Virus record (IMG/VR): IMGVR_UViG_3300042292_001665
Coordinates: 1 to 40,831 of that record
DNA length: 40,831 bases
Source: a virus
Reading direction: 5' to 3' (one strand)
The translations under genes and the position numbers were made by a program. Under the pieces are notes generated by a model. That model worked only from the letters and a program-made list of their open reading frames with translations, made no database searches and was not told where the DNA came from. This document shows positions 16,872 through 24,737 of the stretch, piece by piece. The number at the start of each line of letters is the position of its first letter. Position 1 is the stretch's first letter.

Positions 16872-17291
16872 TTAATTGGCAAAAACTCTATGATTTTCAC
16901 GCGACATTTGCTGTTCCAAACTATACTTTGCACATGGCTCGGCAAGCAACCTATTCACACCAATTGGTTCACCAGTGGCTAAGCAATAACCGTAATTGCC
17001 ATTGTATAATCGTTGCAATGCCAGCTCTATTTCATGAAGCTGACGTCTTTCATGACTATAATACGCAAAATGATTAAATCGCTCTTCACTTAAACAGCTT
17101 TGGTCAACAAAATCAGGCTCTTTAATGGCTGTGACTTGTAAGGTTTTTCCAAAGGTTAAACACTTTCTATGTAGAGCATTAAGCTGGCCTTTAAGCTTCT
17201 TTCGAAAAAAGCTCTTCATGGCTATAGACATGTATTTAGGATCTTTTAATGGATGGTATTTTGTGGCCATGGCTGTTCTTGGTTTCACCAT
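16872..17291 (-). CDS. DksA/TraR-family RNA polymerase regulator, single-cysteine type
   Basis: A 139-aa DksA-like protein. The C-terminal zinc-finger region reads YGYCLATGEPIGVNRL...EPCAKYSLEQQ. Only the first of the four canonical zinc cysteines remains (Cys103); the others are Thr, Ser and Gln, as in alphaproteobacterial and DksA2-type members. The coiled-coil tip keeps two acidic residues (Asp60 and Asp63 in PDFVDQS) but has Ser65 where DksA normally has Ala. DksA acts in the RNAP secondary channel with ppGpp. The start at 17291 is the longest; starts at Met8, Met21 or Met25 are possible. It lies 68 bases downstream of an HTH gene in the cargo block, so it may be cargo rather than the host's main copy. 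Confidence 0.85.
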   Translation of the reverse strand: MVKPRTAMATKYHPLKDPKYMSIAMKSFFRKKLKGQLNALHRKCLTFGKTLQVTAIKEPDFVDQSCLSEERFNHFAYYSHERRQLHEIELALQRLYNGNYGYCLATGEPIGVNRLLAEPCAKYSLEQQMSRENHRVFAN

Positions 17292-17358
17292 TTGAAGCCA
17301 CGTATACCACTAAAAATTGTGAGTTAGCAATGCCTGGAAAATAGAGCAAACATGATGA

Positions 17359-17766
17359 TTAATTGCCACTATTTTGGTCTTCTTTCTCTTTCCTATTTTG
17401 AGATATTGCTAAATACTTTTTTACAGTGGGATATGAAATGTTAAACTTTCTGGCAATTTCAGCGTGTGGTACTTTATAACTATATAAAAGCAACATTTCA
17501 TCTAGCTGTTCATCTGTTAGTAACATATTATGTCTGTTTTGTTTGCTGATTTTTTCTAATTCATCTAATAAATGAAATAGGCATTCTATCTGCTTGGGAA
17601 AATCTCTACAAAATTTATACACACTAACTTTTTTATTCATCAAATTTTCAAGAACTATAAAGTCAGAACTTTCTGTAGTGTCCATAATATTTTGTACAAG
17701 ATTAATAGCTTGATTTGCCTGACTCCTTAATCTTTTGTGCTTTCTGTAACTTGTTTCATTTGTCAT
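17359..17766 (-). CDS. HTH DNA-binding protein (resolvase-type HTH), putative regulator
   Basis: A 135-aa protein. Residues about 83-120 form a Hin/resolvase-like helix-turn-helix (LTDEQLDEMLLLY, then HAEIARKFNISYPTVKKYL), with a basic, helical N-terminus (YRKHKRLRSQANQA) and no recombinase catalytic domain. An AAGGA site precedes the ATG. It is the first gene of the minus-strand block and abuts the 1.4-kb region with repeated TGCAGTAAGT elements. It is therefore a candidate binder of those repeats or a replication/partition regulator, which is inference from position. No specific family name can be given. Confidence 0.7.
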   Translation of the reverse strand: MTNETSYRKHKRLRSQANQAINLVQNIMDTTESSDFIVLENLMNKKVSVYKFCRDFPKQIECLFHLLDELEKISKQNRHNMLLTDEQLDEMLLLYSYKVPHAEIARKFNISYPTVKKYLAISQNRKEKEDQNSGN

Positions 17767-18086
17767 TGATAAATCCTTGTCTAAAAATAAAGTTGTTTTT
17801 CAATTGCCAATCTAATATTTATTGAAAACCAAAACAAATTATAATTTTAGGTTTTTTGTTATAGGTCTGTTAATAACAGTAAATGTGTAGTTAGTGTTTG
17901 GTAATTTATTAAATTGCATGCAATTAGTGCTCACCTTTTCTGGTTATAGAAAATACGTAACAAAAAAATGATAGTCATGTTTTGATCAATAAATGGCTTA
18001 AAAACAGATGTTTCAGAGGATTTAGGGTTTTTCCACAGGCTATACCTTCGCCTATATTAATTTAAGGTTAAGTGGTTGTAAGCCTT

Positions 18087-18095
18087 TGCTATAAT
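18087..18095 (+). promoter_or_regulatory. extended -10 promoter TGC-TATAAT
   Basis: TG at 18087-18088, one base, then a perfect TATAAT (18090-18095). The -35 region 17 bases upstream (GTTAAG) is weak, as is usual for extended -10 promoters. Transcription would run rightward into the iteron-like repeats and about 1 kb of non-coding DNA, so it may make an untranslated RNA (for instance an origin primer or regulator) or a long leader for the gene at 19170. Confidence 0.5.
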
Positions 18096-18152
18096 CACTT
18101 TATCCAGATTAGTTATTTTAAAGTTAGCGTATAGATAGCATTAAAATGGGTT

Positions 18153-18413
18153 TGCAGTAAGTTGAATTCCCTTATTTACATACCCTTACAGTGGATTTTT
18201 GTAGTAAGTCTGCAGTACTAGTGCTGTAAGTGAAAGCCCCAGAAAAGCAAGGGTTAGAGAGTACTTACTGCATATACAGCACCCTTATAAAGGTAAAATC
18301 AAGAAAATAAGACGCAGTAAGTGCAGTATGTAAAAAAAAATATCTTAATATACCTATATATTCTCTTCTTTACAGGCTCTTCCAACTTACTGCATACTTA
18401 CTACTACTTACTA
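18153..18413. repeat. iteron-like cluster of TGCAGTAAGT elements
   Basis: Copies on the plus strand: TGCAGTAAGT at 18153-18162, TAGTAAGT at 18202-18209, TGCAGTAC at 18211-18218, TGCTGTAAGT at 18222-18231, CGCAGTAAGT at 18313-18322 and TGCAGTATGT at 18322-18331. Inverted copies: ACTTACTGCA at 18263-18272 and 18385-18394, ACTTACTA at 18396-18403 and 18406-18413. Clusters of short, partly overlapping repeats in both directions are typical of iterons at plasmid/phage origins, or of multi-site operators and partition sites. Confidence 0.65.
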
Positions 18414-19169
18414 CACGAAAAAAATAGTAATGGCTCAAAACTGCGGCTTTCCAGTGATTCAACTTACCACAAATCTCATTTCGTGCTAACTATCTGATAA
18501 CTTTTTGCTATTATCAACATGTAGCTTGTTTGTGGCAAACGATTACAAGCTATATACAATCGCCTGACTAAGGCGATGGTCTATAGTTTTGAGGAAGATT
18601 GACAGTTTTCTGGTGGAAAACTAGACTGATGTGGAAAACTTCATTTAAAGACGTTTTAGAGTGGATTAGTTATGTTTGGCTATAACCCCTAGCATAGATA
18701 TCAATTGTATGGCACTGGTGAGTCTCTATAAAAGGTTTATGTAAATTCTACTTTACCTCATAGGTATGCCATTTGGATTACCAAGACTGCCCCCTGGGGG
18801 TATGGGGGCATCTAACCACACAGCCAAAAGGGATATGGGTATACCTACTCGTCCCCACAATTCCCGTGGCCAGAAATTTTCTTTGTGGAAAGCTCTTAAT
18901 TAATTTCATTTGCCCACGCAGACCACATCACAAACCTCCATAAATGCGCTTTAAGCACCATAAACTGATTTTATACAGAATGGGCTAAAAATAAGAAAAA
19001 TCTGTCAACAAGCTTTAGTTATAGATTTATGTGGAAGTTTAATGGATTTAATGATTTAACTTAACTGGAACAATACCCCCAAAAATTGGGATTGTGGATT
19101 TAACCATGAACGTGTTATTCTGCGAACAGAAAATTAAGTTGGTAACAACCAAAAATTAAGGAGATAGAA

Positions 19170-19592
19170 ATGTTCAAGAAATTATTAATTTGTGCAGGAG
19201 TAGTCGCTAGTCTAAACGCAAGCGAAGATTTGGAGATTACTCTTAAGAATAATACGAAGCAGCCTATTGTAGTTCAGAGTATTAAGGATAATTATTCTAG
19301 TTTGTTAAATGCAGATATTGGGGAAGGAGTAGAACTTAATCCACAAGACACTCTTAATTTCAAGGTTTCAGTGGTGCCAACTTTATATTTTATGCATACA
19401 AACCAAAGAACTGCTTCTGATGAAATTGAATTTGAAGTGGCGAATCCACTAAAGCAGAGTGACTTGGAAAAATTCTCTATATCTTGGGAACAAGATTACA
19501 CACATGCTGCATTAGATAAGCTTTCTTCTTACAAAATTAATCAAGAAAAAGTAGGAAATACACAGTTTAACTTTACGCTGGAGTTAAAATGA
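19170..19592 (+). CDS. exported hypothetical protein, 140 aa
   Basis: A signal peptide MFKKLLICAGVVASLNA is followed by SEDLEITLKNNTKQPIVV, suggesting cleavage near residue 17. The mature part is beta-strand rich (ITLKNNTKQPIVVQSI; TQFNFTLELK at the end) and has no cysteines, so a small periplasmic or secreted beta-sandwich protein is plausible. No family recognised. A strong AAGGAGA ribosome site lies seven bases before ATG 19170. It lies 78 bases upstream of the exported nitrilase-like gene on the same strand, and the two probably form a cargo operon. Confidence 0.75.
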   Translation: MFKKLLICAGVVASLNASEDLEITLKNNTKQPIVVQSIKDNYSSLLNADIGEGVELNPQDTLNFKVSVVPTLYFMHTNQRTASDEIEFEVANPLKQSDLEKFSISWEQDYTHAALDKLSSYKINQEKVGNTQFNFTLELK

Positions 19593-19670
19593 ATATTACA
19601 CGCTTAATTGCTCTCTAAAATTAAATGTTGGTTGTTATGTTAAGGTATTTAAAAATTGATGGAGAAAATA

Positions 19671-21416
19671 ATGAATGTTAAGGGATATAGCTGGAAGTTT
19701 TTATGGTTAACACTCTCCAGTTTTACGTTGTTATCTTCTGTGTATTCAATGGAGGAGGCTAAGCATGACTTTTCAAAAACTTACGTCATTTCTGTCACTA
19801 GAGAAACTGTTGATGATCTAAATTATCCTAAACTGACATTAGAGGAACAAAACGCCGTTTTTGGTACTTTAATGTCTATTTTAGTGGAAAATACTGATCT
19901 TCCTAAAGCTTTATCCCAATCTATAGAGAAAGATGAACAGTTTTTTAAAGATTTTAGCACATACTATGACTCGACTTACCAAAAAATTAATAAGCATACC
20001 GTTGAAGATCTTGGGAATCTCACACCAAAAATTTTGCTTCAGTACCTTGATGAAAGAAAAAAAGATTACGATTGGTTCTTTGCCAAACTAAATGAAGAAT
20101 TAAAGAGCACACAACAGCGAGAATTACAAACAATCCAAAATTTTTCTGAGTTAACTGGCTTAATAGAATCTTTTATTTCCTCTAAAATAGAAACCGTAAC
20201 GGAGTCAGCAAAAGGTAAAAATAAATTTTATGACCAAAAGACTTTATCTTTAAAAGTGGATCAATTTGGTGTCACTCTATTGAAAAAAGATTTACTTAAT
20301 TTAATCAGCTTTAAAGAAATCTCAAAGTTTTTCTTAAACAGAACTGAGGGAGTTATAAAACAAGAAAGTTCAAAAGAACTTAATCGTTTTGCAGATTTAA
20401 AAGCAAAGTGCCAACGAAATCCTTATTTTTTCAAAACACGTCAAAAAGAAAATGAATTGGTGTTGGAAAAGATAAAAAAAATAAGTCATTCAATTGCAAA
20501 AAAAGATTATCTGATTGTTTTTAATGAGATGTTCTTTGGTAAAGCTGACGAAAACAAAAACCTAGAGAAATATGCTCCTCTTTCTTTTGAAGAGTTTGAT
20601 AATGTTTCAAAACAGATAATCAATCTTTCACAAGAAGTTCCTTCAGCTTTTTTTCACGTAAATTTTCTTTATTTTAACGATAAAAAGATGAGTGGGGGAG
20701 AGTATAAAGGCCTAGTCAACGACTTCAAAGAAAAATGGCCTCAAAACTTAGGAGAAAATGTGGATTCATTTTTTTATCACCCGGATTTTGAGATAAGTGA
20801 ATTGCTACTTAGTTTACAAGACGACACAGATTACTTAACCTTTCAAAATGAATCATTTATTTACTCATCAGGAAAAATGGTGGGTTCTTATAGAAAGGTC
20901 TCTTATAAAGATGAGGCCAATAGCTTCTTAACTACTAAATCAATAAAAGAAAAAACAGCCCTATACATTTTTGGCGAAGGTGAAGATACAGGTAAAAAAA
21001 TTGTATCAACAGACATATGTTACGATTTAGAAATAGGAGCACGCAGTAGGCTTAATTCTTATCCTTTTGAAGGCCAAATGCATGTTGTTGTCTCCAATAC
21101 TCTACCATTAAAACTTGATGACAAGGACAAGGTTACCGAAAAAAGGTTTAACAATCTACCAGATAAAATTCCTTTAATTCTTCATGTTGATCCTCATGAG
21201 CAAGATCTTTTTTTAAATCCTGCTAATATGACTATATTTTTGGGTGAACCTATTATTAAGGAGACGCCTTATGATATTTATAAAACTAGTAAACAAGGAA
21301 ACTTGGTTACGCATCAGCCTCTATACCACCCAATTCGGTTAGTGGTTGGGGAGAATGTTTTTAGTTTTAAAATTTGGGATGTAAGTGCAGCCCTTGAAAA
21401 ATTAAACGAGTATTAA
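19671..21416 (+). CDS. exported nitrilase-superfamily-like (carbon-nitrogen hydrolase) protein
   Basis: A 581-aa protein from ATG 19671 (GGAG seven bases upstream; an in-frame TTG at 19656 would add five residues). Residues 1-26 look like a signal peptide (MNVKGYSWKFLWLTLSSFTL, ending near SVYS). The N-terminal half, about residues 30-270, is charged and helical with no recognised domain. The C-terminal half carries the nitrilase pattern: Glu286 in VFNEMFF, Lys409 in SYRKVSY and Cys450 in TDICYDLEIG, matching the Glu-Lys-Cys triad and the typical CYDL context. Such enzymes hydrolyse amides or nitriles, or transfer acyl groups. Export is unusual for this family. The domain call is from motifs only. 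Confidence 0.62.
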   Translation: MNVKGYSWKFLWLTLSSFTLLSSVYSMEEAKHDFSKTYVISVTRETVDDLNYPKLTLEEQNAVFGTLMSILVENTDLPKALSQSIEKDEQFFKDFSTYYDSTYQKINKHTVEDLGNLTPKILLQYLDERKKDYDWFFAKLNEELKSTQQRELQTIQNFSELTGLIESFISSKIETVTESAKGKNKFYDQKTLSLKVDQFGVTLLKKDLLNLISFKEISKFFLNRTEGVIKQESSKELNRFADLKAKCQRNPYFFKTRQKENELVLEKIKKISHSIAKKDYLIVFNEMFFGKADENKNLEKYAPLSFEEFDNVSKQIINLSQEVPSAFFHVNFLYFNDKKMSGGEYKGLVNDFKEKWPQNLGENVDSFFYHPDFEISELLLSLQDDTDYLTFQNESFIYSSGKMVGSYRKVSYKDEANSFLTTKSIKEKTALYIFGEGEDTGKKIVSTDICYDLEIGARSRLNSYPFEGQMHVVVSNTLPLKLDDKDKVTEKRFNNLPDKIPLILHVDPHEQDLFLNPANMTIFLGEPIIKETPYDIYKTSKQGNLVTHQPLYHPIRLVVGENVFSFKIWDVSAALEKLNEY

Positions 21417-21446
21417 TTAATTGAAAAATTAAGTATAAATCTCAAA

Positions 21447-21465
21447 TGGTGACTATTTATCACCA
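21447..21465 (+). terminator. stem-loop after the nitrilase-like gene, weak terminator
   Basis: TGGTGA (21447-21452), loop CTATTTA and TCACCA (21460-21465) form a 6-bp stem, followed by GTTTAATTTTG, a poor U-tract. It sits 30 bases after the stop of the exported gene and before the virion block. Confidence 0.4.
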
Positions 21466-21584
21466 GTTTAATTTTGTGCTCAAACCTTAGTGTGTATATA
21501 ACTCATTACTTCAAATAAAAATTCACCATAAATAATTACTTTGTGAATGCTTGTCTTTTAGACTTACATTTGTTAGCCTGATAC

Positions 21585-21628
21585 TTATTCACAGGTTATC
21601 AACATATTTATCCACAAGGTTATACACA
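21585..21628 (+). promoter_or_regulatory. three DnaA boxes upstream of the small terminase gene
   Basis: TTATTCACA (21585-21593), TTATCCACA (21608-21616, the perfect consensus) and TTATACACA (21620-21628) all match TTATNCACA in the same orientation within 44 bases, and a near match TTATCAACA lies between the first two. The last box touches the start of the terminase gene at 21630. Such spacing is typical of DnaA-controlled promoters and origins. Confidence 0.65.
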
Positions 21629-21629
21629 T

Positions 21630-22013
21630 ATGGAATTGACACCCCTTAGTTCAACGCCCACTTCAGATTATCTCGATTTTGTAAGACGCAAAGCTGTGTC
21701 TGGAATGAGCTCCGACCAAATTGCTGCGGACTATGCTCAACGCTGGAACATCACCTATGAGCTTGCTAAACAACGCATGCAAGAACCTGAATATCGTCAA
21801 GCCATGGAAGCTGGCCACCAATCTGGTTTGGGGCGGATTTGGGAAAAACTCCACCATCTGGCCATGGAAAAAAATGATCAGGGGATTTTGTTATTGTTGG
21901 CTAAGGAGCAACTCAAACTGTTTGGTCAGGTGGAATCGGAGGATTTGCTGACTAAAAGCTCGTTGAGTAAAGATAAATTGAAGAAAATCCATGAGCTGGT
22001 CTTTGGAAAATAA
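21630..22013 (+). CDS. terminase small subunit
   Basis: A 127-aa protein with an N-terminal HTH-like helical segment (DYLDFVRRKAVSGMSSDQIA, then YAQRWNITYELAKQRM) and a C-terminal helical region (HQSGLGRIWEKLHHLAMEKN, LLLLAKEQLKLFG) suited to ring assembly. Small terminase subunits bind pac/cos DNA and feed it to the large subunit. The identity rests on size, architecture and the 23-base overlap with the large subunit gene. A weak AAGG lies about ten bases before ATG 21630, and the start is directly preceded by DnaA boxes. Confidence 0.78.
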   Translation: MELTPLSSTPTSDYLDFVRRKAVSGMSSDQIAADYAQRWNITYELAKQRMQEPEYRQAMEAGHQSGLGRIWEKLHHLAMEKNDQGILLLLAKEQLKLFGQVESEDLLTKSSLSKDKLKKIHELVFGK

Positions 22014-23412
22014 CCTGAGCTCAGCTGAGATTATGAAAGAGGCATGGTATGCTCACCGGACCTTTGCGTATTATGAACCGCATTTAAAACAAAAGCAGTT
22101 TCATGAGTTGGGTAAAACGGCTCGGGAACGTTTGTTTCTGGCGGGTAATCGTACGGGTAAAACCTATGGTGGAGCAATTGAAGTCTGTATGCACCTTAGT
22201 GGCGTCTATCCTGAGGATTGGTCAGGCTATCGTTTTGAAAAACCGATTATGGCCTGGGCGATTGGCGTATCCAATGAAACGGTACGCTCAACCTTGCAGC
22301 AGTATTACATTGGTGATCCTAAAGCTTCAAGCCCTGGAGCGTTAGCCCCAGCAATTATCTTGTCCACCACGATGCGGCGCGGCTTAGCCGATGCGGTTGA
22401 TACGGTTCGGGTACGCCATGTTAGTGGAGGTCAATCAATTCTGTGCTTTAAAAGCTACCAGCAAGGCCGTGAAGCTTTGCAAGGGGCAAGAGTCGATTTA
22501 ATCCACTGTGATGAAGAACCACCCCATAGTTTATATATGGAATTACTGATGCGCCTGATGAGTGTTGATGGGGTATCCGATCCTGGGATGATGATGATTA
22601 CGGCAACCCCATTATTGGGGATGACCAATACGATCTTACGCTTTACCAATGAAGATGATGCCAGGGAAGGCGAAGCACTGAATGGGCGTGGGTTTGTGCA
22701 AGCAGGTTGGAATGATAACCCGTATTTGAGCGAATCAGAAAAAAAACAACTGCGATCCGGCATGGCACCCCATGAATTGGAAGCCCGAGAAAAAGGTATT
22801 CCATCGCTTGGCTCTGGTATGGTCTATCCGGTCGCTGAATCAGCAATTATTTGTGATCCATTTAATATTCCAGACTATTGGCCACGGGTTTATGGTCTGG
22901 ACTTTGGTTGGACGGCTCCGACCGCAGCACTGTTTGGGGCTCATGATCGGGATAATGATGTTATCTATTTCTACTCTGAATATGCTTTACCGGAACTCAC
23001 TCCTCAACAACATGCCACCAATCTTTTAAAACTGGGAGCGGATTGGATTCCAGGCGTTTTCGATCCTTCAGGGCTACAATCAAGTGTCAAAGATGGCGAT
23101 AAACTCGCCCAGGTTTACCATGACGTGGGCTTAGTGCATTTAACCAAAGCTGATAATGCTAAAGAAGCAGGGATTGCGCAAACTTTGACGCGGATGCAAA
23201 ATGGGCAACTTAAAATTTTTAGCTCCCTATCACAAACTCTCAAGGAACTCCGCATCTACGGACGCGATGAAAATGGCATTGTTCGCAAAGGCAATGACCA
23301 TCTCATGGACTGTATGCGCTATGTCGTAATGTCCGGACTCGGCGTTGCTCGGCCGCAAAAAATGCCAAGACCCATTGGTAGAATGCGCTCCCAAGGTGGG
23401 GGGTATTTATGA
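21991..23412 (+). CDS. terminase large subunit
   Basis: A 473-aa packaging motor. The ATPase has Walker A AGNRTGKT at residues 51-58 and Walker B VDLIHCDEE (Asp174, Glu175), followed by a coupling motif ITATPLLG. The nuclease domain begins near VYGLDFGWTAPTAALFG (Asp304), continues with GVFDPSG and ends with DHLMDCMRYV (Asp440), the RNase H-like acidic set. It cuts concatemers and drives DNA into the prohead through the portal. It overlaps the small subunit gene by 23 bases and the next small gene by ATGA at 23409. Confidence 0.95.
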   Translation: MSWSLENNLSSAEIMKEAWYAHRTFAYYEPHLKQKQFHELGKTARERLFLAGNRTGKTYGGAIEVCMHLSGVYPEDWSGYRFEKPIMAWAIGVSNETVRSTLQQYYIGDPKASSPGALAPAIILSTTMRRGLADAVDTVRVRHVSGGQSILCFKSYQQGREALQGARVDLIHCDEEPPHSLYMELLMRLMSVDGVSDPGMMMITATPLLGMTNTILRFTNEDDAREGEALNGRGFVQAGWNDNPYLSESEKKQLRSGMAPHELEAREKGIPSLGSGMVYPVAESAIICDPFNIPDYWPRVYGLDFGWTAPTAALFGAHDRDNDVIYFYSEYALPELTPQQHATNLLKLGADWIPGVFDPSGLQSSVKDGDKLAQVYHDVGLVHLTKADNAKEAGIAQTLTRMQNGQLKIFSSLSQTLKELRIYGRDENGIVRKGNDHLMDCMRYVVMSGLGVARPQKMPRPIGRMRSQGGGYL

Positions 23413-23564
23413 GCGTTAGAATATTCTGGCTACTTGCAATAGGTTTTAGCTGTACCGGTTGCGATATCCCTAAATTATTTTGGGAGGAAGAGGTTCGCCA
23501 GGTGGTTGATGATGCCGTGACTGAAGAAGAAAAGCTGAATCATGACCACCCCACAAACCGCTAA
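23409..23564 (+). CDS. small membrane/lipoprotein-like protein, 51 aa
   Basis: A short gene coupled to the terminase by ATGA overlap and overlapping the patatin start by 23 bases. The N-terminus MSVRIFWLLAIGFSCTGC is a hydrophobic signal ending in two cysteines, resembling a lipoprotein signal but without a textbook lipobox. The remainder is acidic (WEEEVRQVVDDAVTEEEK). Small lipoproteins beside terminase genes occur in several phages, sometimes as spanin-like or unknown proteins. Function unknown. Confidence 0.65.
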   Translation: MSVRIFWLLAIGFSCTGCDIPKLFWEEEVRQVVDDAVTEEEKLNHDHPTNR

Positions 23565-24714
23565 GACCGTAAGGATTCTATCCCTGGATGGCGGTGGCAT
23601 GCGTGGTTACCTCTCAGCGACGTTTCTCAAACGCTTTTGTGTGCAAGCGGGTATTCCCGCTAATCAGCTGTTTAATAGTTTTGATATTATCACTGGCACC
23701 TCAATTGGTGGAGTGCAGGCGTTAGGATATGCCTATGGTAAAAGTCCAGATGAGATGCTGCAGTTTTTTAGCAGTAAAGGGGCCAGCATTTTTTACTATA
23801 ACTCGATCTTACCGCTGTCAGCCTATAAGTTCAGTGTGATTATGGGGTTGCCAACCTATCCCACCACCTTTTATGGTCAAGGCCCCTTACAAGCTGCCTT
23901 AGAGGAAGTCTTTGGTACAACCCTCAAACTCAGTGATCTCCCGGGTAAGGTGATTATCCCAAGTTGGGATGCGGGTGAAGATACCTCAACCATCTTTTCT
24001 AACATTACCGGCTTTGAACCGTTTATGACTGGGGCTAACACTGAAGTAGTCAATGTCGGGCTTGCCACTAGTGCCGCTCCACTATATTTCCCCTCAGCAA
24101 CTGTGAGTGGAGAAACCCTGATTGATGGTGGGGTTTATCAAAATAACCCTGTAACCACAGCATTTTCAGTGGCGCGCCAGCTGTTTCCCCAGGCGACGCG
24201 TTTGTGCGTCTTGTCCGTTGGCACTGGCGTGGCCCATAATGCCTTTGTTCCCGAGACAGCTTTGCGATCGGCTTTTGAACCTACAGTTGAAGGGGGCTTG
24301 GAAGAGAGTGCCTTGATGCAAGACGTTCAGTATGAGTTGGTAAAGCTTAGGAAAAAGTTACTACTTAAATACCCAGAATCAATTGAAAAAATCAATCTGT
24401 TAACCACATCTCGCAATCTATCACCGAACAGCATCGCCCCCTATAATGTGGATTACCTATTTTACCTGATGGACAATGTCTTTATCGCTGGCCCCCAGGA
24501 ACTCAATGCCAAGGTTATGGAGTTTGAAACCCAGGATTTATTTGATGATATTTTTAATTATCGATTCCAGTATCAATTTCTGCCAGGGCAAGATTCATCG
24601 TTGGACAATTACTCAACCGAACAGCTTGCTAATCTGGCGAGCTATGCCAATCAGCAATATGATACGGACGCCTTAAAGATCCAAAACTTCATTGAGCATT
24701 TTAACGCTGGATAG
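23542..24714 (+). CDS. patatin-like phospholipase
   Basis: A 390-aa patatin. The oxyanion-hole motif DGGGMRG lies at residues 16-22, the nucleophile elbow GTSIG at 52-56 (Ser54) and the catalytic Asp195 in DGGVYQNNP. A Ser-Asp dyad with all motifs intact implies an active lipid acyl hydrolase. No signal peptide is visible. It sits inside the virion gene block between terminase and fibres, overlapping the preceding small gene. It could be a virion-associated or lysis-associated lipase, or an effector acting on host membranes. No CD-NTase or other CBASS gene is adjacent, so a CapV-type defence role is not supported. Confidence 0.92.
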   Translation: MTTPQTAKTVRILSLDGGGMRGYLSATFLKRFCVQAGIPANQLFNSFDIITGTSIGGVQALGYAYGKSPDEMLQFFSSKGASIFYYNSILPLSAYKFSVIMGLPTYPTTFYGQGPLQAALEEVFGTTLKLSDLPGKVIIPSWDAGEDTSTIFSNITGFEPFMTGANTEVVNVGLATSAAPLYFPSATVSGETLIDGGVYQNNPVTTAFSVARQLFPQATRLCVLSVGTGVAHNAFVPETALRSAFEPTVEGGLEESALMQDVQYELVKLRKKLLLKYPESIEKINLLTTSRNLSPNSIAPYNVDYLFYLMDNVFIAGPQELNAKVMEFETQDLFDDIFNYRFQYQFLPGQDSSLDNYSTEQLANLASYANQQYDTDALKIQNFIEHFNAG

Positions 24715-24737
24715 GTGCGAGTTATGGAATATTTTAT

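Larger units (their letters stand above)
17767..19169 (+). other. 1.4-kb non-coding region with origin-like features
   Basis: No frame on either strand looks coding. The region holds an extended -10 promoter (18087-18095), at least eight copies of a TGCAGTAAGT-like element in both orientations (18153-18413), and TTTTCCACA DnaA-like sites at 18029-18037 (plus) and 18630-18638 (minus). It also has hairpins: ATCGCC/GGCGAT near 18568-18586, AGTTTTC/GAAAACT near 18604-18622 and TGCCCCC/GGGGGCA at 18788-18810. Together these suggest a replication origin, partition site or a structured RNA. Which of these applies cannot be decided by eye. Confidence 0.5.

Noticed and set aside
17359-17766. Site-specific resolvase/invertase that could replace the missing integrase
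   Set aside because: Only the resolvase-type HTH is present; there is no serine-recombinase catalytic domain in the 135 residues.
18153-18413. CRISPR-like array from the repeated TGCAGTAAGT elements
   Set aside because: Units are about 10 bases, irregularly spaced and in both orientations, with no uniform spacers; iterons or operators fit better.
23542-24714. CBASS effector (CapV-type patatin)
   Set aside because: No CD-NTase, Cap2/Cap3 or HORMA/TRIP13 gene is adjacent; the gene overlaps late phage genes.
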